Part shown: positions 1 through 5,530 of the stretch, piece by piece
Layout of the letters: each line of letters begins with the position of its first letter
How positions within the stretch are numbered: the stretch's first letter is position 1
DNA from: Microcoleaceae cyanobacterium UBA11344
Lineage (GTDB): Bacteria > Cyanobacteriota > Cyanobacteriia > Cyanobacteriales > Microcoleaceae
NCBI GenBank assembly: GCA_003483675.1
Contig: DMYK01000332.1
Location: 2,651-8,189 of the forward strand
Direction: 5' to 3'
DNA: 5,539 bases
Program-made: the position numbers and the translations under genes
Notes under the pieces: generated by a model
The model's input: only the letters and a program-made list of their open reading frames with translations
What the model was told of the DNA's origin: nothing
Databases searched by the model: none

Positions 1-25
1 AACTGAATTCATTTCAATTTTTAGA

Positions 26-67
26 TTGGTAATTGGTAATTGGTATTCGGGAATTGGTAATCGGTAA
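26..67. repeat. Heptamer tandem repeat, TTGGTAA type (6 units)
   Basis: Six consecutive 7-bp units in exact register: TTGGTAA at 26, 33 and 54, with variants TTGGTAT at 40, TCGGGAA at 47 and TCGGTAA at 61. This resembles the short tandemly repeated repetitive (STRR) heptamers described in filamentous cyanobacteria. It lies downstream of the histidine-kinase-like gene, separated from a second, unrelated heptamer tract by 6 bp. No function can be read from the sequence. Bases 1-25 hold nothing recognisable. Confidence 0.85.
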
Positions 68-73
68 TCATGG

Positions 74-115
74 CAACTGTCAACAGTCAACCGTCAACAG
101 TCAACCGTCAACTGA
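74..115. repeat. Heptamer tandem repeat, CAACNGT type (6 units)
   Basis: Six in-register 7-bp units: CAACTGT, CAACAGT, CAACCGT, CAACAGT, CAACCGT, CAACTGA. The CAACAGT unit matches, as I recall it, one of the STRR classes first described in Calothrix and Anabaena. CAACAGT and CAACCGT alternate, which suggests that duplication acted on a 14-bp double unit. The tract ends 2 nt before the stop codon (118-120) of the minus-strand kinase-like gene, so it would form the first part of that gene's 3' untranslated region. Confidence 0.88.
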
Positions 116-117
116 CT

Positions 118-1011
118 TCATCCTTCCAACAACTCCGTAGCATTTGTGCAGGGGAGCCAGAGCAGGTAGCGATACCCAGATTCCGGCGATCCTTGAATCG
201 AGAGTTGGCCGCCTTGAATTTCCACCAACTGGCAGCTCATGAGCAGCCCCAAACGTTCCCTATCCCCGTAGCCAGCTAACAGCGGTGCAGTATCCGCCGC
301 CTGAGCCGCCATCGAGGCCACCAACTCTAAGAAGGAAAGCGTTAATCGTTCTTGATTCTGTGCCGACAGAGGCAGTGGTGATCCGAGTCCGAGTTCCCTG
401 TTGTCCGAGTTCGATGCTGAACTCGGACCCGATCGGGCTTTCAACAAGTAGTCGGAGTAGAGTTTAGCATGGGGCAGAGTTTCTCCCAACCAAGGGTGAA
501 AAACCCAAACTCCGATATTGATGCCGTCTTCTTTCCGAGAAACGTGGACTCGAATTGTGCTGCCAGCCCCAGCAGATTGAATGACACTAAAAATTAAGTG
601 GTGCAGCATTTGCTGAACTTTATCCTTATCCGCCAGCCAAATACGCGGGCCTGGACTCATAGACAGGTTAATTTCTTGCTCTCGTCTAGAAGCTGGCTGC
701 GACAGGGTAGTCACTACCTGCTGGCACAAAGTTTCTATATCGACTGCGCTCCGCTTTAAGGTGAAACTGGATTCATCCATTTCTGCGAGTTCCAAAATTT
801 CTTCGACTAGCGATCGCAAAGACCGGCTGCTGTCTTGGATCACGTCGATATATTCTTTTTGCTTGCTCGTTAGGGGCCCGTAAATTTCTTGGCTCAACAC
901 ACTTGCCATGCCCATAACTGAAGTGAGCGGGGTGAGCAATTCTTGCGCCAAATAATTCAGCAGTTTTACTTTAATTGAGTTAGCAGATAAATTGATTGGT
1001 TTGTTAGTCAT
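118..1011 (-). CDS. Degenerate histidine-kinase-like protein (HisKA/HATPase_c pseudokinase)
   Basis: The 297-residue protein has the layout of a sensor kinase core. Residues about 15-80 are a HisKA-like helical hairpin, and about 125-290 are a HATPase_c-like domain ending in a canonical-looking LVEIQGGQLSI stretch (262-272). The H-box reads LAQELLTPLTS (21-31), where active kinases have SHELRTPLTS, so Gln23 replaces the phosphorylated His. In the N-box, QMLHHLIFSVI (134-144) has His138 and Ser142 where both Asn are expected. The DxGxG of G1 is replaced by HPWLG (172-176), and only LGL (254-256) remains of G2. It has no input domain, transmembrane segment or signal peptide: an in-frame stop at 1021-1023 lies three codons before the ATG at 1011, so no upstream domain is missing. 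The frame is intact, so this is not an obvious pseudogene. Inference: a soluble, non-catalytic dimerisation or scaffold protein, perhaps acting on another kinase. No Shine-Dalgarno is evident. It is the last gene on this strand in the window, 401 bp after the acyltransferase. Confidence 0.8.
   Translation of the reverse strand: MTNKPINLSANSIKVKLLNYLAQELLTPLTSVMGMASVLSQEIYGPLTSKQKEYIDVIQDSSRSLRSLVEEILELAEMDESSFTLKRSAVDIETLCQQVVTTLSQPASRREQEINLSMSPGPRIWLADKDKVQQMLHHLIFSVIQSAGAGSTIRVHVSRKEDGINIGVWVFHPWLGETLPHAKLYSDYLLKARSGPSSASNSDNRELGLGSPLPLSAQNQERLTLSFLELVASMAAQAADTAPLLAGYGDRERLGLLMSCQLVEIQGGQLSIQGSPESGYRYLLWLPCTNATELLEG
810..817. repeat. HIP1 octamer GCGATCGC
   Basis: An exact copy of the highly iterated palindrome HIP1, over-represented in many cyanobacterial genomes, located inside the kinase-like gene. 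It supports the cyanobacterial assignment. Confidence 0.9.
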
Positions 1012-1194
1012 TGGTGATTTTTATGGCTTTATTATCGATCGTTTATTGTTAGGGGTTTATTCGACCTCTTTCCCAAGTCTATAACAACTTGTTTGCAGTT
1101 GCAGACATCAGTCTTTTTTTTTCTAACTATTCTAGGTCGAGGGTGCTTAGGTGGCATCCTAACTCTATTCATTTTGTTGGTTTAGCTCGAAATT

Positions 1195-1236
1195 AACCAA
1201 TCACCAATCACCAATAACTAATTCCCAATTCCCAAT
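1195..1236. repeat. Heptamer tandem repeat, CCAATCA to CCCAATT type (6 units)
   Basis: CCAAT (once CTAAT) recurs with exact 7-bp period at 1197, 1204, 1211, 1218, 1225 and 1232. The units drift from CCAATCA to CCAATTC. The same unit family resumes at 1355 beyond a palindromic element, in the same orientation. The remaining part of this 401-bp spacer, 1012-1194, is A+T-rich. It includes a run of nine T at 1114-1122 and a small TTAGG/CCTAA inverted repeat (1147-1162). I find no convincing promoter for the kinase-like gene there. Confidence 0.85.
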
Positions 1237-1246
1237 ACTTCGGCGG

Positions 1247-1345
1247 AGTTGATCCTGATCCCTTCGGCTACGCTCAGGATCAACTGCGTCGAAGGGCGGT
1301 TCCTGAACCCTTCGACTACGCTCAGGGGCCACGTATTCGAAGGGC
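1247..1345. repeat. REP-like palindromic repeat, two tandem diverged copies
   Basis: Two copies (1254-1297 and 1302-1345) are offset by exactly 48 bp and match at 35 of 44 positions without gaps; the shared core is CTACGCTCAGG. Copy 1 sits in a perfect 12-bp inverted repeat, AGTTGATCCTGA (1247-1258) with TCAGGATCAACT (1274-1285). Copy 2 keeps a shorter stem around CCTGA/TCAGG in which a T-A pair has become G-C and others have become G-T wobbles. A second, mutually exclusive set of arms is CCCTTCG (1260, 1308) with CGAAGGG (1290, 1338). On the minus strand GTAG (1319-1316) directly precedes an 8-bp stem, TCGAAGGG with CCCTTCGA, and an 11-nt loop, a layout like that of bacterial REP elements. 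Similar CCCTTCG-containing repeats are dispersed in many genomes. The class assignment is inference. Confidence 0.7.
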
Positions 1346-1354
1346 AGTACAAGT

Positions 1355-1417
1355 TCCCAATTCCCAATTCCCAATTCCCAATTCCCAATGACTAATTCCC
1401 AATTCCCAATGACTAAT
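1355..1417. repeat. Heptamer tandem repeat, CCCAATT type (9 units), overlapping a stop codon
   Basis: CCAAT recurs with 7-bp period at 1357, 1364, 1371, 1378, 1385, 1399 and 1406, with the variant CTAAT in register at 1392 and 1413. The last variant unit contains the TAG stop codon (minus strand, 1413-1415) of the acyltransferase, so the repeat supplies the end of that gene. In the sense of transcription the unit reads as G/T-rich AATTGGG. Confidence 0.88.
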
Positions 1418-2855
1418 TAATCATTCCTTCTAAAGCTGATTGTAAGTCTTGAGTGAGTTCGGCAACTGCTAACCTGCGGCTGCTTTGATATCCTTCCCAG
1501 CGATCGTCCACTGATATTGGCTCACCCACGGTCATTTTTACTTGCTGTTTGCCCAAATTCGGTCGCCCGAAAGGATTTCCCCCTTTGATGCGAGTCAGTA
1601 CGTCCCACAGCAGTAAAGTTGTTTCTGCTAGCCGTTCTGCGGTCAGCTTTTCTTGCACATACCTGCCGGTAACGGACACAAAACTTTCTACGAGTCTCAT
1701 GTGCCACATCCGGAGACTTGCTTCTTCGGCGAGTCGATCGGCTAATCCTCTTTCTAAGGGACAAAGCGCTGCAATATCTTTGATATCTTCTCGATAAATA
1801 TAGTCCCAACCTGCTTGTTCCAAACGGCGACAGCGGTCTATCAAACTGCCTTTTGGCTGCAAGTTGAAATACTCTTCTGCTACTTGTAGCGCCACGTCTA
1901 AAAGTGCTTGAAGTCTGGCTGTGAAAACTTGTTCGCTGTCCACTTGATCGGCGGTTGCGCCCGGTATTTCCATTGAATTTGAATCTGGGTTTTTTGGCGG
2001 TAATTTTTGATGGTAAAAACGGGTATAAAACTGCTCCATTACTTCTAGTAAATGGCCTCCCAATCTGATTAGGCGCATATATTGGAAGTTGTGATTTTGG
2101 TCTTTTGAACCTGAAATTTCCATCGAAAAATTGGCGTTATTGCTACTATCCAATGGTGGCAATCCGCAATCTGATTCTAATTGAGTTAAAAGTTGTTCTA
2201 GGGGTTCCCAAGGTGGCTCGACATAGCGGTATTGAATGCCGATCGGCACAATTAACACTTTTTCAGTTCTGTCAGCTTTACGCAAATCTTCAACGCACCA
2301 GAAGCCCATTTGAGCAATACCTGGTTCGAGGGGGCTCACTATTTCATTGTGACCGTTTGTCGCGCCTTCTGGGGCGGCGGCGATCGGGAATTGGCTGTTA
2401 GCAAATAAATCGCGGGCCGATCGCAATCCAGCTCGATCGATCTTACCGCGAACGATGGGAGTGCCGCCGAGGTGGGAATACAGCCAGCCGACGCCCGCAC
2501 CAGCCCAGAGGGGAATGCCGCGATCGTAGATAAAGTGCGAATGTACGGGAAATGTCAGGGGAATCCCTTGTTGGCGCGCTGAAGCAGGAACCAGTTTCCA
2601 AATCAGTTGTCCCAAACAGTAGGGATCCTCTGAGTTGGGGTGGCGGAAGGCTAGCAGGAAGCGAACTTTCTGATTTTGAAATTGGTGAAAGAGTTCGGCG
2701 AGGGTTTCGACGTTTTCGGCTTGAATGTCGCTGATACTCGTCCGAAATTGTAGCCACCAGGGGAGCAATTGCTGACAGCCAAGCACTACTAGGGGGTTGT
2801 AGGCTGGGGGTATGAATTCTAGCGGTGGCTGAACTTGGCTAATTGAATTGGGCAT
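1413..2855 (-). CDS. 1-acyl-sn-glycerol-3-phosphate acyltransferase family protein (PlsC-like, long form)
   Basis: The 480-residue protein carries the four acyltransferase blocks of the PlsC/LPLAT superfamily in order. Block I is HPNSED (His72 to Asp77), the catalytic HX4D. Block II is [12 protein letters not shown] (130-141). Block III is PEGAT (162-166), corresponding to the usual PEGT substrate site. Block IV is VPIGI (203-207). Such enzymes transfer an acyl chain from acyl-ACP or acyl-CoA to a glycerol phosphate acceptor at the membrane; the exact acceptor cannot be read here. Typical PlsC proteins are about 250 residues. This one adds about 270 C-terminal residues, mostly charged and apparently helical, of unknown role. 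A hydrophobic stretch near 114-129 could be a membrane contact; I see no clear transmembrane helix. Two low-complexity linkers (234-256 and 288-308) share SMEI-S/P-G. The ATG at 2855 is chosen because in-frame extension upstream is made of heptamer repeats. No Shine-Dalgarno is visible. The stop lies inside a heptamer tract. Confidence 0.85.
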   Translation of the reverse strand: MPNSISQVQPPLEFIPPAYNPLVVLGCQQLLPWWLQFRTSISDIQAENVETLAELFHQFQNQKVRFLLAFRHPNSEDPYCLGQLIWKLVPASARQQGIPLTFPVHSHFIYDRGIPLWAGAGVGWLYSHLGGTPIVRGKIDRAGLRSARDLFANSQFPIAAAPEGATNGHNEIVSPLEPGIAQMGFWCVEDLRKADRTEKVLIVPIGIQYRYVEPPWEPLEQLLTQLESDCGLPPLDSSNNANFSMEISGSKDQNHNFQYMRLIRLGGHLLEVMEQFYTRFYHQKLPPKNPDSNSMEIPGATADQVDSEQVFTARLQALLDVALQVAEEYFNLQPKGSLIDRCRRLEQAGWDYIYREDIKDIAALCPLERGLADRLAEEASLRMWHMRLVESFVSVTGRYVQEKLTAERLAETTLLLWDVLTRIKGGNPFGRPNLGKQQVKMTVGEPISVDDRWEGYQSSRRLAVAELTQDLQSALEGMIN

Positions 2856-2860
2856 TTGCG

Positions 2861-2888
2861 ATTTTAGATTTTAGAGTTTAGATTTTAG
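2861..2888. repeat. Heptamer tandem repeat, ATTTTAG type (4 units), in the acyltransferase leader
   Basis: Units in register at 2861, 2868, 2875 (AGTTTAG) and 2882. The tract begins 5 bp from the acyltransferase start codon at 2855 and fills the space where a ribosome binding site would be expected. In the sense of transcription the unit reads CTAAAAT. It can pair, with one G-U wobble per unit, with the GGATTTT units that follow the RNase stop codon in the same spacer. Confidence 0.85.
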
Positions 2889-2903
2889 ATGAATAGATAA
2901 TTC

Positions 2904-2993
2904 AGAACTTACGCAGAACCTCTATATGTAGGGTGCGCACTGCGCACCTTACCCATACCAATAGCGTATATACCAACTTTTTGCGTAAGTCCT
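2904..2993. mobile_element. MITE-like element with terminal inverted repeats and a central palindrome
   Basis: The 90-bp element has 12-bp terminal inverted repeats AGAACTTACGCA (2904-2915) and TGCGTAAGTCCT (2982-2993), complementary at 11 of 12 positions. Direct repeats ATAATT flank it at 2897-2902 and 2994-2999; there is one extra C at 2903 on the left. They look like a target-site duplication. Inside is a perfect 8-bp palindrome GGTGCGCA / TGCGCACC (2932-2939, 2941-2948) separated by one base. It extends to 12 positions (2928-2939 with 2941-2952) with one G-T mismatch. There is no coding capacity, so movement would need a transposase elsewhere. The parent IS family is not identifiable from this copy. 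The palindrome has no following T-run on either strand, so it does not look like an intrinsic terminator. Confidence 0.68.
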
Positions 2994-3030
2994 ATAATTG
3001 TAAAACCTGAAGGGAACCAGCTATATTTCC

Positions 3031-3072
3031 CCAATCCAAAATCCAAAATCCAAAATCCAAAATCTCAAATCC
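3031..3072. repeat. Heptamer tandem repeat, AAAATCC type, flush with the RNase stop codon
   Basis: Units in register at 3038, 3045, 3052, 3059 (AAAATCT) and 3066 (CAAATCC), preceded by the related CCAATCC. The last base of the tract (3072) is also the first plus-strand base of the RNase stop codon complement (3072-3074). In the transcribed sense the 3' untranslated region begins with GGATTT-type repeats. Confidence 0.88.
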
Positions 3073-5078
3073 TATTGTGCGGCTTGAAAAATCATTTCTT
3101 GGAAATGAACGGCGTCCGATCGCGGATCGCAGTGTGTGACTTTGACTTCTAGTCGATCGCCTATTTCGATCGATCGACCAAAGCGCATGGCTAATTCTAA
3201 CCCCAATTCTTCCAACAAAATCAATCCCACATTACTGTCTTCCCGTAGCCAGCGCAGCATTAAAGCCTCCCAGACTTCATCCGGGTTGCGCCGCAAATAT
3301 TCCAATCCCCAATAGCGGTTGGTTTGGCGTTCGACGCTAGAGGCTTCTCTGACTGCGGTGCCGAGACACATGACTATTTCCTGCATTTCTTCAGCAGAAA
3401 AAGGCAACGGTTCGCCTCGCAAGTGAGCTTTGATTTGAAAGTGAGTCAGCAAGTCGGTATAGCGGCGGATGGGAGAAGTAACTTGAGTGTATGCTTCCAA
3501 ACCCAAACTCGAATGCCTTCCGGGGGTCAGACCCATTTCGCTGCGGGGCATACAGCGACGCACGGCGCAAGCCCGGGCTGGCCCGGCGGGCACAGCTAGC
3601 AGTTCTTCTTCGGGAGGGAGTTCTGGCTGGGGCTGATATCGGTAGGGTATGGGTAGACTGTGAACCTGACCGTAACGCGCTGCGAGTTCCCCAGCTAAAA
3701 TCATCATTTCGGCTACTAGCAATCGGGCTGTGGAGTCGTCGATGACGTGGATTTTGATGTCGTCGCCGTTGACTTTGATGACGGATTCGGGCATGAAAAT
3801 GCTGATGGCGCCTTGGGTTTCTCGCCATTTTTGCCGCAGTTTTGCCGCTTGTGCGATCGCACTTATTTCCGGTTCTGCTTCGATTCCCAACTCCAACATC
3901 TCGTCTACGTCATCGTAGGTTAAGCGGTAGGTAGGTTTCACCGTGCTGATGTGAATGCTGTAATCTTGGGCTGCACCGGTTTCATCTAAGAACACACTAA
4001 AGCTGAGAGCGCTGCACTCTTGACCTTGATTTAAGCTCATCGGCCCGGTTGCCAACTCTGGGGGAAACATTGGTATCATCCCCGTGGGCAGGTAAACCGT
4101 GGTGGTGCGCTTTCTGGCTTCGAGGTCGAGTTCGTCTCCGGGGGAGAGTAAGCGGGTGGGATCGGCGATGTGTATCCACAGGCGCTGCTGGCCGTTTTCC
4201 AGGAATTCTAAGCTGAGCCCGTCGTCTATTTCGGTAGTGCTTTCGTCGTCGATCGTGTAAACCTTGAGGTGAGTTAAATCTAGACGACTGGTTTCGGAGT
4301 CGCTTGGGGGATTTTCTAGGCAGCGTTGGGCCACTTCTAATACCTTGGCGGATAGTTGTAGGGGAATTTGGCTACGCCGCAAAAACAGGTTTTCGTGGTG
4401 ACTCCACAAGCCGAGATCGACTAAGAGTTGAAAGGCTGCTTCGGGTGTTTCGGGACGTTCTAAGCTGGCTAAAGTTTCTAGGGCTGGGGTGCGGTGTGTT
4501 GCTTCTTCTCCGAGGGTGGCAAATCGTTCGAGGGCGTCGAGGCGGGTGCGATCGCTATTTTCCCAGTCTACTTTTTCCCCTGCTAGTCGCTGCTTGACTC
4601 GATCCCAAAATCCTTGGGATTCTTGGTGTCGCTGCTGTTCTACTTCTTGCTGGTGTTTGATTTCGGCTACTTGGGCGACGGAACGCGGTTCGTATCGATC
4701 GCCCTTTTGTTTGAAATACAGTTTATCTGTTGACAACAAACAATAAGCTGCGTAACACTGAGCGGAACTTTTCTCGGAAAATAGCAGCACTGCTAAGGAT
4801 TCTGGATCTGCGGTTTCTCCGTCCCCGACTAGCAGTTCCCAAGCTACCTCAAGACTCGAAGGATCTGAGTAAACTTCTACTTCTTTGAGAAATTTGGGAA
4901 TGTCGGAGGGTTTGTAGGTTTCTCCGGCTATTTCGTAGGTGATTTGTTTAGGCGGTATGCTGTGCGGTTGACTGTTTTCGTCTACCAACACCCAATTTTT
5001 TTTGCCGTCGGGGCGATCGGCAACAGCTAGACGGCGGTCGCCGTGCAGTCTAAATTCTACTAAGGTTCCCTTGTCCAC
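3072..5078 (-). CDS. rnb: Exoribonuclease, RNase II/RNase R (RNB) family
   Basis: The 668-residue protein is a processive 3'-5' exoribonuclease that degrades RNA to nucleoside monophosphates in the cytoplasm. The RNB domain spans about 265-590. Its metal site is TIDDESTTEIDDGL (275-288). By alignment with E. coli RNase II Asp201, 207, 209 and 210, the ligands are Asp277, Glu283, Asp285 and Asp286, so the second Asp is Glu. I recall this change as normal in cyanobacterial members. The family signature is YTQVTSPIRRYTDLLTH (530-546), with Arg538/Arg539 and Asp542. The N-terminal 250 residues do not resemble two classical cold-shock domains. They open with a small beta-rich stretch (1-50), then a helical part that may be a winged helix, as in the Deinococcus RNase II-like enzyme (inference). 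Residues about 612-664 look like a C-terminal S1 domain. The start is GTG at 5078; MDKGTLVEFRLHGDRR at the terminus fits the family start. It is 175 bp downstream of rpsR. Cyanobacterial Zam proteins are related, so rnb is the likelier but not certain name. Confidence 0.93.
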   Translation of the reverse strand: MDKGTLVEFRLHGDRRLAVADRPDGKKNWVLVDENSQPHSIPPKQITYEIAGETYKPSDIPKFLKEVEVYSDPSSLEVAWELLVGDGETADPESLAVLLFSEKSSAQCYAAYCLLSTDKLYFKQKGDRYEPRSVAQVAEIKHQQEVEQQRHQESQGFWDRVKQRLAGEKVDWENSDRTRLDALERFATLGEEATHRTPALETLASLERPETPEAAFQLLVDLGLWSHHENLFLRRSQIPLQLSAKVLEVAQRCLENPPSDSETSRLDLTHLKVYTIDDESTTEIDDGLSLEFLENGQQRLWIHIADPTRLLSPGDELDLEARKRTTTVYLPTGMIPMFPPELATGPMSLNQGQECSALSFSVFLDETGAAQDYSIHISTVKPTYRLTYDDVDEMLELGIEAEPEISAIAQAAKLRQKWRETQGAISIFMPESVIKVNGDDIKIHVIDDSTARLLVAEMMILAGELAARYGQVHSLPIPYRYQPQPELPPEEELLAVPAGPARACAVRRCMPRSEMGLTPGRHSSLGLEAYTQVTSPIRRYTDLLTHFQIKAHLRGEPLPFSAEEMQEIVMCLGTAVREASSVERQTNRYWGLEYLRRNPDEVWEALMLRWLREDSNVGLILLEELGLELAMRFGRSIEIGDRLEVKVTHCDPRSDAVHFQEMIFQAAQ
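3853..3860. repeat. HIP1 octamer GCGATCGC
   Basis: Exact HIP1 palindrome inside the RNase gene; a cyanobacterial genome signature. Confidence 0.9.
4548..4555. repeat. HIP1 octamer GCGATCGC
   Basis: A second exact HIP1 palindrome inside the RNase gene. Several one-mismatch relatives containing CGATCG also occur in the window. Confidence 0.9.
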
Positions 5079-5098
5079 TTGCCAGTTGTATATTTTAT

Positions 5099-5129
5099 AT
5101 TTTAGATTTTTACATTGGCCATTTGTCAG
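5099..5129 (-). promoter_or_regulatory. Possible sigma70-type promoter for the RNase gene
   Basis: On the minus strand a CTGACA hexamer (5129-5124, one mismatch to TTGACA) is followed after 19 bp by TAAAAT (5104-5099, one mismatch to TATAAT), about 20 bp upstream of the GTG start. The spacing is longer than the optimal 17 bp and the region is A+T-rich, so chance matches are likely. If real, the RNase would have its own promoter with a very short leader as well as any read-through from rpsR. Confidence 0.22.
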
Positions 5130-5142
5130 GTTTCGATTTTGG

Positions 5143-5236
5143 GATTTTAGATTTTGGAGACTTGTATTTTTTCTGGTTAAATGACGTAAAAACGTTACTT
5201 TCGCCTAGCTTCTATGACCGTCCAAAATCTAAAATC
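5143..5236. repeat. Perfect 16-bp inverted repeat in the rpsR-RNase spacer
   Basis: GATTTTAGATTTTGGA (5143-5158) and TCCAAAATCTAAAATC (5221-5236) are exact reverse complements separated by 62 bp. The right arm is part of the heptamer tract behind rpsR. In an rpsR-RNase transcript the arms could form an A-U-rich stem enclosing the middle of the spacer. The enclosed segment contains a small ACGT/ACGT inverted repeat with a four-base loop near 5184-5196. Confidence 0.75.
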
Positions 5237-5251
5237 TAAAATCCAAAATCC
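5221..5251. repeat. Heptamer tandem repeat, AAAATCY type (4 units), flush with the rpsR stop codon
   Basis: AAAATCT at 5224 and 5231, then AAAATCC at 5238 and 5245, in exact register and preceded by TCC. The tract ends 2 bp before the rpsR stop codon (5254-5256). It is the same unit family and orientation as the tract behind the RNase gene at 3031-3072. Confidence 0.88.
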
Positions 5252-5253
5252 AG

Positions 5254-5469
5254 TTAACCTTCTTGGTTTACGAAGGGCATCAAAGCTACAATTCTTGCTC
5301 TTTTGATGCTTCTGGTCAGGTCTCGTTGCTGTTTTGCTGTCAAGCCTGTAATCCGCCTGGGCAGGATTTTACCCCGTTCTGTGACATATTTTTTGAGCAA
5401 ATCGACATCTTTGTAGTCGATCGGATCTCCTGGTTTAATTGGCGAAACACGCCGGCGAAAGTAAGTCAT
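5254..5469 (-). CDS. rpsR: 30S ribosomal protein S18
   Basis: The 71-residue protein is a small-subunit ribosomal protein that binds next to S6 on the 16S rRNA central domain. The conserved core is plain: [10 protein letters not shown] (4-13), [20 protein letters not shown] (about 17-36), then [15 protein letters not shown] and [10 protein letters not shown]. It is rich in Lys and Arg, as expected for rRNA binding. The length matches cyanobacterial S18. The ATG at 5469 is chosen because the protein then begins MTYFRRR as in relatives; an in-frame upstream ATG at 5529 would add 20 unrelated residues encoded by spacer repeats. No strong Shine-Dalgarno precedes the ATG. In cyanobacteria rpmG (L33) commonly lies just upstream and an RNase II gene downstream; the latter is present here and the former would be off the right edge. 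Confidence 0.96.
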   Translation of the reverse strand: MTYFRRRVSPIKPGDPIDYKDVDLLKKYVTERGKILPRRITGLTAKQQRDLTRSIKRARIVALMPFVNQEG

Positions 5470-5498
5470 GGTTTTTGGGTAATTTGTAATTGGTAATC

Positions 5499-5530
5499 GG
5501 CCAAACAGGGCATTGGCCAAACAGGGCATT
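5499..5530. repeat. 16-bp direct tandem repeat upstream of rpsR
   Basis: GGCCAAACAGGGCATT occurs twice without a gap (5499-5514, 5515-5530), and a partial GGGCATT follows at 5531. It lies between rpsR and the window edge, next to a short TTGGTAA-like stretch (5488-5500). The junction contains the palindrome TTGGCCAA (5513-5520). The tract may continue beyond the edge. No function is evident. Confidence 0.85.

Noticed and set aside
26..115. CRISPR array
   Set aside because: Units are 7 bp in direct tandem with no unique spacers between them.
70..279. A 69-codon plus-strand frame beginning in the CAACNGT repeats
   Set aside because: It starts in a repeat tract and is antisense to the conserved LVEIQGGQLSI end of the kinase-like protein.
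1103..1122. Small AGAC/GTCT hairpin followed by nine T on the plus strand as an intrinsic terminator
   Set aside because: The stem is only 4 bp and no plus-strand gene precedes it; on the minus strand the run is A, not T.
2928..2952. GGTGCGCA palindrome as a Rho-independent terminator for the RNase gene
   Set aside because: There is no T-run after it on either strand and the centre has one unpaired base; inverted ends and flanking direct repeats fit a mobile element better.
3117..3126. A missing catalytic Asp in the RNase (Glu283) as a sign of an inactive enzyme
   Set aside because: The other three Asp and the SPIRRY signature are intact, Glu can ligate metal, and I recall the same residue in cyanobacterial members. 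The residue itself is encoded near 4230; the coordinates given here only mark the gene's 3' part.
3570..3591. Local GC-rich palindromes (AGCCCGGGCT and neighbours) inside the RNase gene as a regulatory hairpin
   Set aside because: They encode the conserved PAGPARACAVRR region and are explained by Ala, Gly, Pro and Arg codons.
3324..3918. Several open frames on the plus strand and in other minus frames across the RNase gene
   Set aside because: They overlap a well-conserved coding region and have unnatural compositions (Arg/Ser/His-rich), as expected of shadow frames.
5470..5529. N-terminal extension of S18 by 20 residues from an upstream in-frame ATG
   Set aside because: The added residues come from the 16-bp and TTGGTAA-type repeats and do not resemble S18, whose family start fits the ATG at 5469.
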